DNA of 24,973 bases from CAKRHR01 sp964423195 (GTDB taxonomy: Bacteria > Bacillota > Clostridia > Lachnospirales > Lachnospiraceae). Positions 8,520 to 15,892 of this stretch are shown here, piece after piece. Made by a program: the position numbers and the translations under genes. The stretch's first letter is position 1. Each line of letters starts with the position of its first letter. The notes under the pieces are model-generated. The model was not told where the DNA came from, did not search any database, and saw nothing but the letters and a program-made list of their open reading frames with translations. The stretch lies in contig CAYRDY010000020.1 of assembly GCA_964423195.1 (NCBI GenBank), positions 1-24,973 of the forward strand, read 5' to 3'.

Positions 8520-9968
8520 ATGTATATCGTTTGTTTAGTCGGACTTGTCGTGCCGCTGATTCTGGTGGTATTTTTCAGAAATTACAGGCGGTCGGATATT
8601 GAGCGTCTATTCGGCAGGCATTTTTATCTTTGTTTTTACTGCTGTTTCTTAAAACTAGGCGAGCTGACGTGCGGGAATGCGGCCCGTCAGGAGGAAGATA
8701 TCCGATGCCTGTATCCGTTGGAAAATACAAGGGAGATGACGTTAAAGACACAGCTCAGGCAGGGACGGCTGATATTTCTGTTATGGGTTTTTATATGTGT
8801 CGCCGGTCTCTTGCTTGAGGCGACGATGACACAGGAGGATAGGATCAGGGACGGGAAATGGATCGCGCGCTCTGAGGACGACGGGACGGCGGACACTGTC
8901 ACGGCCACAGCTTATGGAGAAGATTTTACCATAGAAGATATCGATATCGAAGTCGGCGGCAGGCTTGTGACCGGCGAGGCCAGGGCCAGATTGTTTGACG
9001 ATGCCAGAGACTATCTGGTTGAGACAGTCAGGGGAAATAATCCGTCACTGGACGCGGTCAGGGAGCCCCTGAATCTCGTGCCGTCTGTGCCGGAGACTTC
9101 GATAGAGGTTTCATGGATACTGGACGATGCACCCTATATCTATTCCGACGGCAGCCTCAATACGGAGCAAATCTCTGAGCAGGGCGCTGTCCAGACACTG
9201 GAGGCCGTTTTGGATTACGGCGGTATTGAGCAGCAGAATATGAGCATACAGCTGACAGTCTTTCCGCCGCTGAAATCGGCCGAGGAAGTTGTCAGGGATG
9301 AGATTCAGCAGCAGCTGACGGCGGAAAATGAATCGGGAAGAGAAAATGATATTTTTACGCTTCCCACGGAGGCCGCGGGTGAAAAAATACGGTGGAAGGA
9401 AGAGCGGGATCACACGGCGCTGCAGATGTTTCTGTTGATGGGGCTGACCGCCTTTGTGGTCGTGGTCTACAATGCCGGCGCGGGAAAGCGGGAGATGAAG
9501 AAACGCCAGCAGCAGCTGAAAAATGATTATCCGGGGTTTATACATAAACTGGTGCTTCTGACCGGCGCAGGCTCTACGACACGTTCCGCGCTGCAGACGA
9601 TGGTCGAGGACGAACAGCGCAGCCATGGGGAAAGGCAGCACTATGTCTATTCGGAGGCGGCGGCCGCCCTCAGAATGATGCAGCAGGGGACCTCGGAGGT
9701 CAAAGCCTATGCCATGTTCGGGAAGAACTGCGGCGACGGACTTTATATCAAATTGGGCACACTTTTGATCCAGTGTGTCAGAAAAGGGGCCGCAGGCATG
9801 AATGAGCTCCTGACCGGAATGGCGGATGAGGCATTGATGATGCACCGCGATCAGATCCGGCAAAAGGGAGAGACTGCCGGCACGAAGCTGCTGCTGCCGA
9901 TGGGCATGCTGCTGATCGTCGTATTTATGGTGCTGATCGTTCCGGCTTTTATGTCAATCAATATATAA
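8520..9968 (+). CDS. tadC: TadC-like platform protein with an extracytoplasmic insert
   Basis: Second T2SSF membrane protein of the pilus platform. At 482 residues it is well above the roughly 300 usual for TadC. The T2SSF part is C-terminal: TM about 302-318, cytoplasmic domain about 330-455 (PGFIHKLVLLTGAGSTTRSAL, IRKGAAGM-type helices as CVRKGAAGMNELL), final TM about 458-478. N-terminal to it are a TM at 2-19, a cytoplasmic stretch with five Cys, a TM at 83-100, and a hydrophilic region 101-300 that should face outside. Within this, residues about 185-250 (ETSIEVSWILDDAPYIY ... QTLEAVLDYGG ... LTVFPP) resemble an atrophied bacterial Ig-like domain. ATG 8520 has GGGAGG at 8505-8510; the nearby ATG at 8515 hits a stop within seven codons. 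Confidence 0.85.
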   Translation: MYIVCLVGLVVPLILVVFFRNYRRSDIERLFGRHFYLCFYCCFLKLGELTCGNAARQEEDIRCLYPLENTREMTLKTQLRQGRLIFLLWVFICVAGLLLEATMTQEDRIRDGKWIARSEDDGTADTVTATAYGEDFTIEDIDIEVGGRLVTGEARARLFDDARDYLVETVRGNNPSLDAVREPLNLVPSVPETSIEVSWILDDAPYIYSDGSLNTEQISEQGAVQTLEAVLDYGGIEQQNMSIQLTVFPPLKSAEEVVRDEIQQQLTAENESGRENDIFTLPTEAAGEKIRWKEERDHTALQMFLLMGLTAFVVVVYNAGAGKREMKKRQQQLKNDYPGFIHKLVLLTGAGSTTRSALQTMVEDEQRSHGERQHYVYSEAAAALRMMQQGTSEVKAYAMFGKNCGDGLYIKLGTLLIQCVRKGAAGMNELLTGMADEALMMHRDQIRQKGETAGTKLLLPMGMLLIVVFMVLIVPAFMSINI

Positions 9969-9986
9969 TGACGAGGAGGACGCAAA

Positions 9987-10154
9987 ATGAATGAATTGAA
10001 GAATTTCTTGAAAGAGGAAGACGGTGTAGGTGTTGTGGAAATTATTCTGATCCTGGTGGTGTTGATCGGTCTGGTCATTATTTTTAAGAAGCAGCTGACA
10101 ACGCTTGTAAAGAGCATTTTCAGCAAAATTACAAGCCAGGCTGATTCTATATGA
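9987..10154 (+). CDS. Flp1-type type IVb pilin
   Basis: Major-pilin candidate of the Tad machine, only 55 residues. A charged leader (MNELKNFLKEEDG) is followed by a hydrophobic helix (about 14-33) and a short amphipathic, Lys-rich tail. The processing motif is G13|VGVVE with Glu18 at +5, as in type IV pilins, so the mature protein would have 42 residues. A good GAGGAGG sequence lies at 9973-9979, ahead of ATG 9987. The TGA overlaps the next gene's ATG (ATGA, 10151-10154), so the two are translationally coupled. Small Flp1-family pilins of this type are known from Tad loci of Clostridia. Confidence 0.9.
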   Translation: MNELKNFLKEEDGVGVVEIILILVVLIGLVIIFKKQLTTLVKSIFSKITSQADSI

Positions 10155-11707
10155 TCCGGAGAGGGCGGGGTGCTGACGGGCAGATCACAGTATTCCTGGC
10201 CCTATGCGTGGGGATCATGCTCTCCGTCGTTCTGGCGGAGATTGAGTCCGCAAGATACGCGGCGGTGATTGATATACAGAAGACGGCGGTCATGACGGCC
10301 TGTCAGTCGGCACTTGCGGAGTTCAACAGACCGCTCATGGAAAAATATGATATTTTTGCGGTGGATGGGAACGGGCGCAATCTGACCGAGGATATGCAGG
10401 ACGAGATAGAGAAGAACAGCGGCACGGGACTGTTTAAGGCGAATGTGGAGAATGTAGTCCTGACGGATCTCTGTCCGATCGCCGACGCGCAGTATCAGCC
10501 GATGGTCAAGGAAATTGTGCAGTATATGTCGACAGCCGGACTTCTGGACGCGGGCGGCACCCTTGATTCTGTGTTCAATGACCGCATTGCCGACGCCCAG
10601 TCCGGGCGGCAGCAGATGGCGCAGAGATTACAGAATGGGGAGGCGCAGTCCGCCGCGGAAAAGGATGCCTATGATGCCAGTCACCAGGATCAGGATAGCG
10701 ACAGCGGCTCAGGGACCTCCCAAGGCGACGGTGCGGGGAACGCTCCGGACGGTGGCTCTGGGGGACAAAAGAAGCCCGTGGATCCAAGGAAAAAGGTGTC
10801 TGATCTGTTGAAACAGGGCTTATTGAGCCTGGTCGTACCGGATGGCTTTGAGATATCGAATGCGGAGCTTGACCGGGGGAAGGCGTATGAAAGTTTTCAC
10901 GAGGAGAAATTCAATTTTATGTCTGTGCGCTCTGTGCTGGACAGATTGAATGACGGCAGTTTTCAGTTTTCGAATGTCATCCGGAATATGGGTGATCAGC
11001 TGATCGTGCTGAGATATATGCAGAATCGGTTTAAGAATGCCGTCAGTGATGAAAACGTGCCTTTTGACACCCGTCTGCAGTATGAGATGGAGTATCTGAT
11101 TTGCGGACATCAGAGCGACAGCACCAATTTGCTGGATATTGTGAGCAGACTGATGCTTTTGCGGACGATATTTAATTTTTCCTATCTGTACAGTGACGCG
11201 GCAAAATCGGCTGAGGTACATTCACTCTCGGCGACCATTGCCGGCGGGCTCTTGATGCCATGGCTTGAGCCGGTGATCACGGTGCTTGTGATGGCCGCAT
11301 GGGCCTACGCGGAGGCGCTCATTGATGTGCGGACTTTGCTGTGCGGTCAGAAGGTGTCGCTGATCAAAACATCCGCCAACTGGACGCTCTCTCTCACAGG
11401 GCTGAGTGCCATATCCGCGGGGACGATACGGGAGAGCAGCGGGGGAGGCGATTCATCGGGGCTGTCCTATGAGACGTACCTGATGATGCTTTTAATGCTC
11501 ACCGGACAGCAAAAGCGGATGGAGCGGATGGCGGATTTGATGACTGCCAACATTCGCATGGAAGAAGGATATGCGCATTTTTCCATGGATGACTGCTTCT
11601 ATAGTATCGGGTGTATCACAGAATACAGTATTGCACCGTTGTTTACAAGCCATCTGGGACGTCTTAGGGGTTTCAGGCGAAGTTTCCAGTGGTCTGAGTG
11701 TTATTGA
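10151..11707 (+). CDS. DUF5702 family protein, TadG-like candidate minor pilin
   Basis: The N-terminus (RGRGADGQITVFLALCVGIMLSVVLA) is a prepilin-like signal: G10|QITV followed by Phe at +5 and a hydrophobic helix to about residue 30. The rest of the 518 residues is mainly extracytoplasmic. It begins with the family block ESARYAAVIDIQKTAVMTACQSALAEFNRPLMEKYDIFAVD, contains a Gly/Ser/Asp-rich low-complexity linker (about 176-210), and has one more strongly hydrophobic stretch (about 365-390, IAGGLLMPWLEPVITVLVMAAWAYAEAL in part). DUF5702 has no assigned biochemical activity; its place in Tad operons and its signal suggest a pseudopilin or TadG-like tip component. The start overlaps the pilin stop by 4 nt and has only a weak internal ribosome binding site. 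Confidence 0.8.
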   Translation: MIRRGRGADGQITVFLALCVGIMLSVVLAEIESARYAAVIDIQKTAVMTACQSALAEFNRPLMEKYDIFAVDGNGRNLTEDMQDEIEKNSGTGLFKANVENVVLTDLCPIADAQYQPMVKEIVQYMSTAGLLDAGGTLDSVFNDRIADAQSGRQQMAQRLQNGEAQSAAEKDAYDASHQDQDSDSGSGTSQGDGAGNAPDGGSGGQKKPVDPRKKVSDLLKQGLLSLVVPDGFEISNAELDRGKAYESFHEEKFNFMSVRSVLDRLNDGSFQFSNVIRNMGDQLIVLRYMQNRFKNAVSDENVPFDTRLQYEMEYLICGHQSDSTNLLDIVSRLMLLRTIFNFSYLYSDAAKSAEVHSLSATIAGGLLMPWLEPVITVLVMAAWAYAEALIDVRTLLCGQKVSLIKTSANWTLSLTGLSAISAGTIRESSGGGDSSGLSYETYLMMLLMLTGQQKRMERMADLMTANIRMEEGYAHFSMDDCFYSIGCITEYSIAPLFTSHLGRLRGFRRSFQWSECY

Positions 11708-11738
11708 TCTGAGCGGCAGAGATTGGGGGTGACAGCAG

Positions 11739-12647
11739 ATGTTCTTATTTTGCAAACTATACACCAAATTTCATATTCCATTCATTATCGACAATCAAGT
11801 ATCTCTCCAAATAATCAAGTCCGATGAAATTAATGATTTAAAAACAAGAAAAAAGGGAAGGAATCAAAGGCCTGACAGAGTAAGGACATCTGCTGCGGCC
11901 GCCAATCTCTGCGGTTCGGTGACGGTCGAGGCGGCACTGGTGGTTTCGATTTTGATGCTGGCGATGTTTTCAGTCATGTCAGTCATGCAGGCCGTTCACA
12001 CCTATAGTCAGGTCCATCAGACGCTGGTCAGCGTCGGCGAGGAGGCCGCGGTGCAGGGGGAGGATCTGAAGGGCATCGGCGAGGTATACGCGATTTTTGC
12101 CGCAAGGATGCAGGATCGCAGGAGGGAGCAGTCCGGCATCGTGGGCGGCATCGGCGGCATCTCTTTTCTGGGCAGCGACATCGACCGCGAGACGGGGACG
12201 ATTGTGCTGAATGTCAGCTATTCTGTCAGGCCGCCGCTGTTGATGATGCCGGGACTTCGCATGAGAATGAAAGACCGACTGTCTTTTCAGCTCTGGTGCG
12301 GTTATATGGCGGATGGCGGCGACACGGCGGACGGTCAGAACCGGAAGACGGTTTACTATGTGACAGATAACGCCACGGTTTATCACACGAGCGCACAGTG
12401 TTCGCACCTGCTGTTGTCGATATCGTCCGCGAGTCAGGATGATCTGGAGCATCTGCGCAACAGCAGCGGCGCGCGCTATAAGCCATGCGAGAAGTGCCCG
12501 CCAGGCGGCGGGGACGGCACGGTCTATGTGACAGAGGATGGAACAAAATATCACACTTCTCTGGGATGTTCAGGACTCAAGAGGACAATTCACGAGGTGA
12601 CAGATACGGGGGGTCTGCCGCCATGCAGCAGATGCGGCGGCCGCTGA
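11739..12647 (+). CDS. TadE-like pseudopilin with duplicated His/Cys motif
   Basis: The TadE hallmark CGSVTVEAALVVSILMLAM starts at residue 58, with G59|SVTVE giving Glu at +5. The extracytoplasmic region ends in two copies of a motif: YHTSAQCSH...YKPCEKC (H216, C221, C250, C253) and YHTSLGCSG...PPCSRC (H272, C277, C296, C299). This YHxxxC...PCxxC pattern recurs in many bacterial proteins and looks like a metal site or a pair of disulfides; its function is not established. Two oddities: 58 residues precede the TadE core, whereas such leaders are usually short, and this segment (11745-11860) is far more AT-rich than its surroundings. The start is still favoured because GGGGGTGA lies 7 nt before ATG 11739 and no later in-frame start precedes the core. 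Confidence 0.8.
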   Translation: MFLFCKLYTKFHIPFIIDNQVSLQIIKSDEINDLKTRKKGRNQRPDRVRTSAAAANLCGSVTVEAALVVSILMLAMFSVMSVMQAVHTYSQVHQTLVSVGEEAAVQGEDLKGIGEVYAIFAARMQDRRREQSGIVGGIGGISFLGSDIDRETGTIVLNVSYSVRPPLLMMPGLRMRMKDRLSFQLWCGYMADGGDTADGQNRKTVYYVTDNATVYHTSAQCSHLLLSISSASQDDLEHLRNSSGARYKPCEKCPPGGGDGTVYVTEDGTKYHTSLGCSGLKRTIHEVTDTGGLPPCSRCGGR

Positions 12648-12669
12648 CCGGTGAAACGGAGAAATCAAA

Positions 12670-13104
12670 ATGACGGTGGGAATCATTATCGATGTATTTG
12701 CCGCGGGTGTCTTGCTTTTGTCGGCGGTGACGGATATTAAACACAGGAAGGTCAACGTCTATGTGATCATATTGGGAAGCCTGGCCGTGATGCTGATCCA
12801 TCTGTTTGCCCGTTCGGGTCTGACGGATTTTGTGATCGGCATGATTCCCGGCGCCGTCATGCTTGTGGCGGCACGGGTGAGTGGACAGGCGATAGGCTAC
12901 GGCGATGGCCTGCTGATCTTGTTCCTTGGCATCTGTTTTGGATGGCAGGGCAGCCTGTTTATTTTGTTGACATCGCTGCTGCTCATATCTGTGTGCGGGC
13001 TTGTCCTCATGTGTTTTGGCAGGGCCAACAGGAAAACAAGCTGGCCGATGGCACCGTGGATACTGGCGGCGACAATCATTCATATCCTATTGTGGCGGCA
13101 GTGA
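12670..13104 (+). CDS. A24 prepilin peptidase, second copy
   Basis: A second, shorter (144 residues) polytopic aspartic peptidase in the same operon. Catalytic aspartates: D22 in AVTDIKHRKVN and D79 in the GxGD motif IGYGDG. Four to six hydrophobic helices fill the rest. It shares the fold and motifs of the enzyme at 4904 but little sequence beyond them, so this is not a recent duplication. CGGAGAAA at 12656-12662 supports the ATG. Its position between two TadE-like genes suggests it may process those proteins rather than the major pilin; this is inference from gene order. Confidence 0.87.
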   Translation: MTVGIIIDVFAAGVLLLSAVTDIKHRKVNVYVIILGSLAVMLIHLFARSGLTDFVIGMIPGAVMLVAARVSGQAIGYGDGLLILFLGICFGWQGSLFILLTSLLLISVCGLVLMCFGRANRKTSWPMAPWILAATIIHILLWRQ

Positions 13105-13129
13105 ATGAAAGAGTCATGTGGTGGTAAAG

Positions 13130-13149
13130 TTTGGAAGTAGACTTCCAAA
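13130..13149 (+). other. Perfect inverted repeat between peptidase and TadE-like genes
   Basis: Nine-bp arms (13130-13138 TTTGGAAGT, 13141-13149 ACTTCCAAA) around a 2-bp centre, in the 89-nt non-coding gap. As RNA it would be a tight hairpin; as DNA it is operator-like. No U-tract follows, so it is not a terminator. Confidence 0.55.
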
Positions 13150-13154
13150 TCTAT

Positions 13155-13181
13155 CTTGATGATGCACTTAAGTGCGTCAAG
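13155..13181 (+). other. Second hairpin before the TadE-like gene
   Basis: CTTGA (13155-13159) pairs with TCAAG (13177-13181). The palindrome GCACTT/AAGTGC (13164-13175) lies inside, with a small asymmetric bulge between. It ends 3 nt before the AGAGG ribosome binding site of the gene starting at 13194, so it could influence translation or mRNA processing within the operon. Confidence 0.45.
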
Positions 13182-13193
13182 AAAGAGGAAAGA

Positions 13194-13739
13194 ATGGCAA
13201 AAACAGAAGGTTTAAAAGGAAGTATTACCGTCGAGGCCTCTTATATCTGTACGGCTGTCATTCTGATTCTTATTCTCATATTATATGCCGGATTCTTTTG
13301 CCATGATCGGGCGGCGGCGCAGAGCGACGCCCTGTATGCCGCCCGGCTGACCGTGCGGAATTCGCTCAAATGGCTGAATATGGATCAGAGGACGTTGAGC
13401 AGGAGTGAGGAATATTCGCATACGATCTCAGATCGCTGGGACACCGCATATAACAGCCGGAGACAGAAGATTATCAGTGAGTGCCGCACCTTGATTCAGG
13501 ATAAGATGCTGATCTGTGAGATAGATGATTTTTCGGTGGACTGCAGCTATAACTATATTTTAAATCAGCTGCAGTGCAAGGTTGCGGTGTGCGGCTATGT
13601 GAAGCTGCCCCTGAAAATTTTTGGTGTCGGACGATTTGAGTTTACGGAAACCGGAAAGATCACGGAATCGGATGCCATCAAGGTGATATGGCTGAAAAAC
13701 GGACTAAAAAGCGGCCTGCCGGCTCAGACGGCATATTGA
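13194..13739 (+). CDS. TadE-like pseudopilin
   Basis: The 181-residue protein has a short leader MAKTEGLKG, then SITVEASYICTAVILILILILYAGFF. The processing site G9|SITVE has Glu at +5 and is followed by a long hydrophobic helix, as in TadE/TadF pseudopilins. The remainder (about 40-181) is a soluble extracytoplasmic domain with no recognised fold. ATG 13194 is chosen over the in-frame TTG at 13131: it has AGAGG at 13185-13189 and gives the short leader normal for this family, while the TTG would add 21 residues encoded across two inverted repeats. The FHA gene follows after 16 nt. Confidence 0.82.
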   Translation: MAKTEGLKGSITVEASYICTAVILILILILYAGFFCHDRAAAQSDALYAARLTVRNSLKWLNMDQRTLSRSEEYSHTISDRWDTAYNSRRQKIISECRTLIQDKMLICEIDDFSVDCSYNYILNQLQCKVAVCGYVKLPLKIFGVGRFEFTETGKITESDAIKVIWLKNGLKSGLPAQTAY

Positions 13740-13755
13740 TGGAGGCAAAGATCAG

Positions 13756-15051
13756 ATGGATGTCAGGTTTGAGAAAGATATATCGAGTGAATTTATGGTG
13801 ATCGACAGTCAGGCTGATTCAAAATACGCCGGTTATGAAGCGCAGGTACTACATAATAATGAAATTCCCGGTCTGATGAAATTTAAAATACGGGAGTCGG
13901 ACGGGCAGATCATGTATTATTATGATATCAAGGGCTTCAAAAGCCTGAGCGATGGCTGTGAATTTGAAGACGTGGATTATCGCGCGGCTGTACGGCTGAT
14001 GGACGATATCCGGCATATGCTTGGCGGGCTTGAGGATTATCTGCTGAGCTGTGACAGTGTCTGCCTCGCGTCGGATTTTATCTTCAGAGATGTCCGGCAG
14101 AATCATTTTCTGTTTATCTACGTTCCCGGACAGCGTGTTCCGATCAGGGACCAGCTGAGAGATCTGCTGGGATGGCTGATGAAGCATATCAATTACAGTG
14201 ATAAGAGCTGTGTCTCATATGTTTTTGAATTATATCGGAAAATTGAGAACGATGAAGATATATTCGCAGAGGATTCGCCGCAGCGGGAAATGAAAGTTTA
14301 CCCGAAGGGCGTTGAAGAAGTGTCAACAGAGGGCGAGGGTTCCACGCCGTCTATCGATGGTCAGGAACAGGAGAAAACCCCGGAAACAGGGAAAAAAACA
14401 GGGCTTCAATCGCTCAAATGGAAATGGGTGATCCGTTCTGCCATCATAAGCCTGCTGGTTCTTGGGGCGGCGGTGCTGCTCTCGGACAATCTCTCGTTGT
14501 GGATGCGCGCCTGGCTGGGCATTTATCCGCCCTCCTGGATATGGATTCTGATCGTGTTGATCTTAGGTATACTTTCCAATCTGCTGGTCTTCTATTTCAG
14601 CATGGAAAGAGAGGACAAGGATGATGACACGTTCTGGGAAGATCATGAGGCGATGGATTTTTCGGCGATGAAAATGGACGAGACGACGACGCTGGTAAAA
14701 GAAAACGAGTATCCGCAAACCCAACTGCTTCGTGAGCGCTGTCTTGTGCTTGTCGGGAAATCTGAAGCCTGCAGGGATGTCATCTATGTCCGGAATTTTC
14801 CATTTACGATCGGTAAAAATAAAGCGATCGTCCAGCACGCCATTGAGATGTCCACCATAAGCCGCCGGCATGTGCAGATTCAGTTCGATGACGGTAAATA
14901 CTACGCGACCGATCTGTATTCGACCAACGGGACAATGATCAACGGGCGGTCCCTGCCGCCGGGCAAGGCATGTGAGATCAAACCCGGCGACAATCTCCGG
15001 ATTGCTGAACTGGAATTTGATGTCCAGGAGAACAGCGGAGAAATATTTTAA
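13756..15051 (+). CDS. DUF6382 and FHA domain membrane protein
   Basis: FHA domains bind phosphothreonine peptides, so this protein probably couples the pilus machine to Ser/Thr kinase signalling. In 431 residues: an N-terminal cytoplasmic DUF6382-type domain (about 1-170; MYYYDIKGFKSLSD, FLFIYVPGQ), an acidic/polar linker, two membrane segments (about 225-243 and 261-283), and a C-terminal FHA domain (about 338-425) with FTIGKNKAIV, TISRRHVQI and STNGTMINGRSLPPG, which includes the phosphopeptide-binding Arg/Ser/His/Asn positions. Both ends should be cytoplasmic. GGAGG at 13741-13745 supports the start. It is the last gene of the pilus operon and no terminator follows: its TAA overlaps the stop of the convergent kinase gene. 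Confidence 0.87.
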   Translation: MDVRFEKDISSEFMVIDSQADSKYAGYEAQVLHNNEIPGLMKFKIRESDGQIMYYYDIKGFKSLSDGCEFEDVDYRAAVRLMDDIRHMLGGLEDYLLSCDSVCLASDFIFRDVRQNHFLFIYVPGQRVPIRDQLRDLLGWLMKHINYSDKSCVSYVFELYRKIENDEDIFAEDSPQREMKVYPKGVEEVSTEGEGSTPSIDGQEQEKTPETGKKTGLQSLKWKWVIRSAIISLLVLGAAVLLSDNLSLWMRAWLGIYPPSWIWILIVLILGILSNLLVFYFSMEREDKDDDTFWEDHEAMDFSAMKMDETTTLVKENEYPQTQLLRERCLVLVGKSEACRDVIYVRNFPFTIGKNKAIVQHAIEMSTISRRHVQIQFDDGKYYATDLYSTNGTMINGRSLPPGKACEIKPGDNLRIAELEFDVQENSGEIF

Positions 15052-15758
15052 TGGGTTTCCTGCAGAGGCTGGTTTTCCGGCTGTCTGAGCGGCAGCCGGA
15101 TGATAAATTTACTGCCTCTGCCGGGAACCGAAGATGCCTCCAATGTGCCGTGGTGTGCTTCGATGATCCGCCTTGTGACGGCCAGTCCCAGGCCGTTTCC
15201 GTTGCTCTTGTAGGAGACAAAAGGATCAAAAATATGTTTGAGCTGTGACGCATCCATGCCCCTTCCGGTATCAGCGACCGTCAGTACAAGCTGCGGACCG
15301 TCGGTTCGGGCGGATAATTTGATGATGTCATGCTCGGAAGTGGCCTCTGAACTGTTTTTGATGAGATTGATCAGGCATTGTTTGATCTTTAAAGGGTCGC
15401 AGCAGATTTCGGGAAGTTTTTTGGGAATATGCAGCATCATCCGTTTATTTACCCGCTGCAGGACCGGCTTCCACGATGCCGCTATTTCAACAAGGAGCCT
15501 GTTCATGTCTGTGGATTCTGCATTGATTTTGGCGCAGCGGCTGTAGGTCAGAAGCGAGGCGGTCAATTGTTTCAAATAATCTACGTCCACAACCAGCTGG
15601 GACCACAGGTCGTCTCTTCCCAATTCCGGATGTCTGGCGGCAAGCAGCTGGATGGTGCTGTAAATCAGCGTGAGCGGATTGCTAATCTCATGTGAAATTT
15701 GAGACAGTATCAGCGTATCATGCGTATCATTTTCGGTTTCCGAAAATTGTTTGGTCAT
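15048..15758 (-). CDS. Orphan soluble histidine kinase
   Basis: A 236-residue kinase consisting almost only of the catalytic core: a HisKA domain with phospho-acceptor H23 in SQISHEISNPLTLIYSTIQLL, then an HATPase_c domain with N-box QCLINLIKNSSEA (N131, N135), G1 box DTGRG (163-167), F-box HIFDPF and G2 box NGNGLGLA (186-193). There is no membrane segment, no PAS/GAF input domain and no neighbouring response regulator. The HEIxNPLT H-box resembles that of sporulation sensor kinases; in clostridia, orphan kinases can phosphorylate Spo0A directly. The partner is not shown by the sequence. AGGGGG (15768-15773, minus strand) supports the ATG. Upstream lies a promoter candidate and a tandem array of 0A-like boxes. 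Its stop overlaps that of the FHA gene. Confidence 0.9.
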   Translation of the reverse strand: MTKQFSETENDTHDTLILSQISHEISNPLTLIYSTIQLLAARHPELGRDDLWSQLVVDVDYLKQLTASLLTYSRCAKINAESTDMNRLLVEIAASWKPVLQRVNKRMMLHIPKKLPEICCDPLKIKQCLINLIKNSSEATSEHDIIKLSARTDGPQLVLTVADTGRGMDASQLKHIFDPFVSYKSNGNGLGLAVTRRIIEAHHGTLEASSVPGRGSKFIIRLPLRQPENQPLQETH

Positions 15759-15854
15759 CGTAAAATTCCCCCTGGTTTTGTCTAGTTGACGGCAATTTTA
15801 TGCGCTGCGGTTCAGGATAAGTCCGAACTGTGAGCGAAACCTGCCGTTTCCTAT

Positions 15855-15883
15855 AATTTAACAAATCAGGGGGAATCTGGCAA
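15855..15883 (-). promoter_or_regulatory. Candidate promoter of the orphan kinase
   Basis: On the minus strand, TTGCCA (15878-15883; 5 of 6) and TAAATT (15855-15860; 4 of 6) are separated by 17 bp. The start would be near 15848, leaving a leader of about 90 nt. The 0A-like array begins 10 bp upstream of the -35 box, the placement expected for an activator. Confidence 0.45.
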
Positions 15884-15892
15884 CAAAAATCG

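Noticed and set aside
10681..10790. Low-complexity Gly/Ser/Asp stretch in the DUF5702 gene as a sign of a pseudogene or assembly error.
   Set aside because: The frame stays open on both sides with normal codon use; such linkers are common in extracytoplasmic proteins.
13131..13193. TTG start at 13131 for the TadE-like gene.
   Set aside because: It would translate through two inverted repeats and lengthen the leader; ATG 13194 has a ribosome binding site and a family-like leader.
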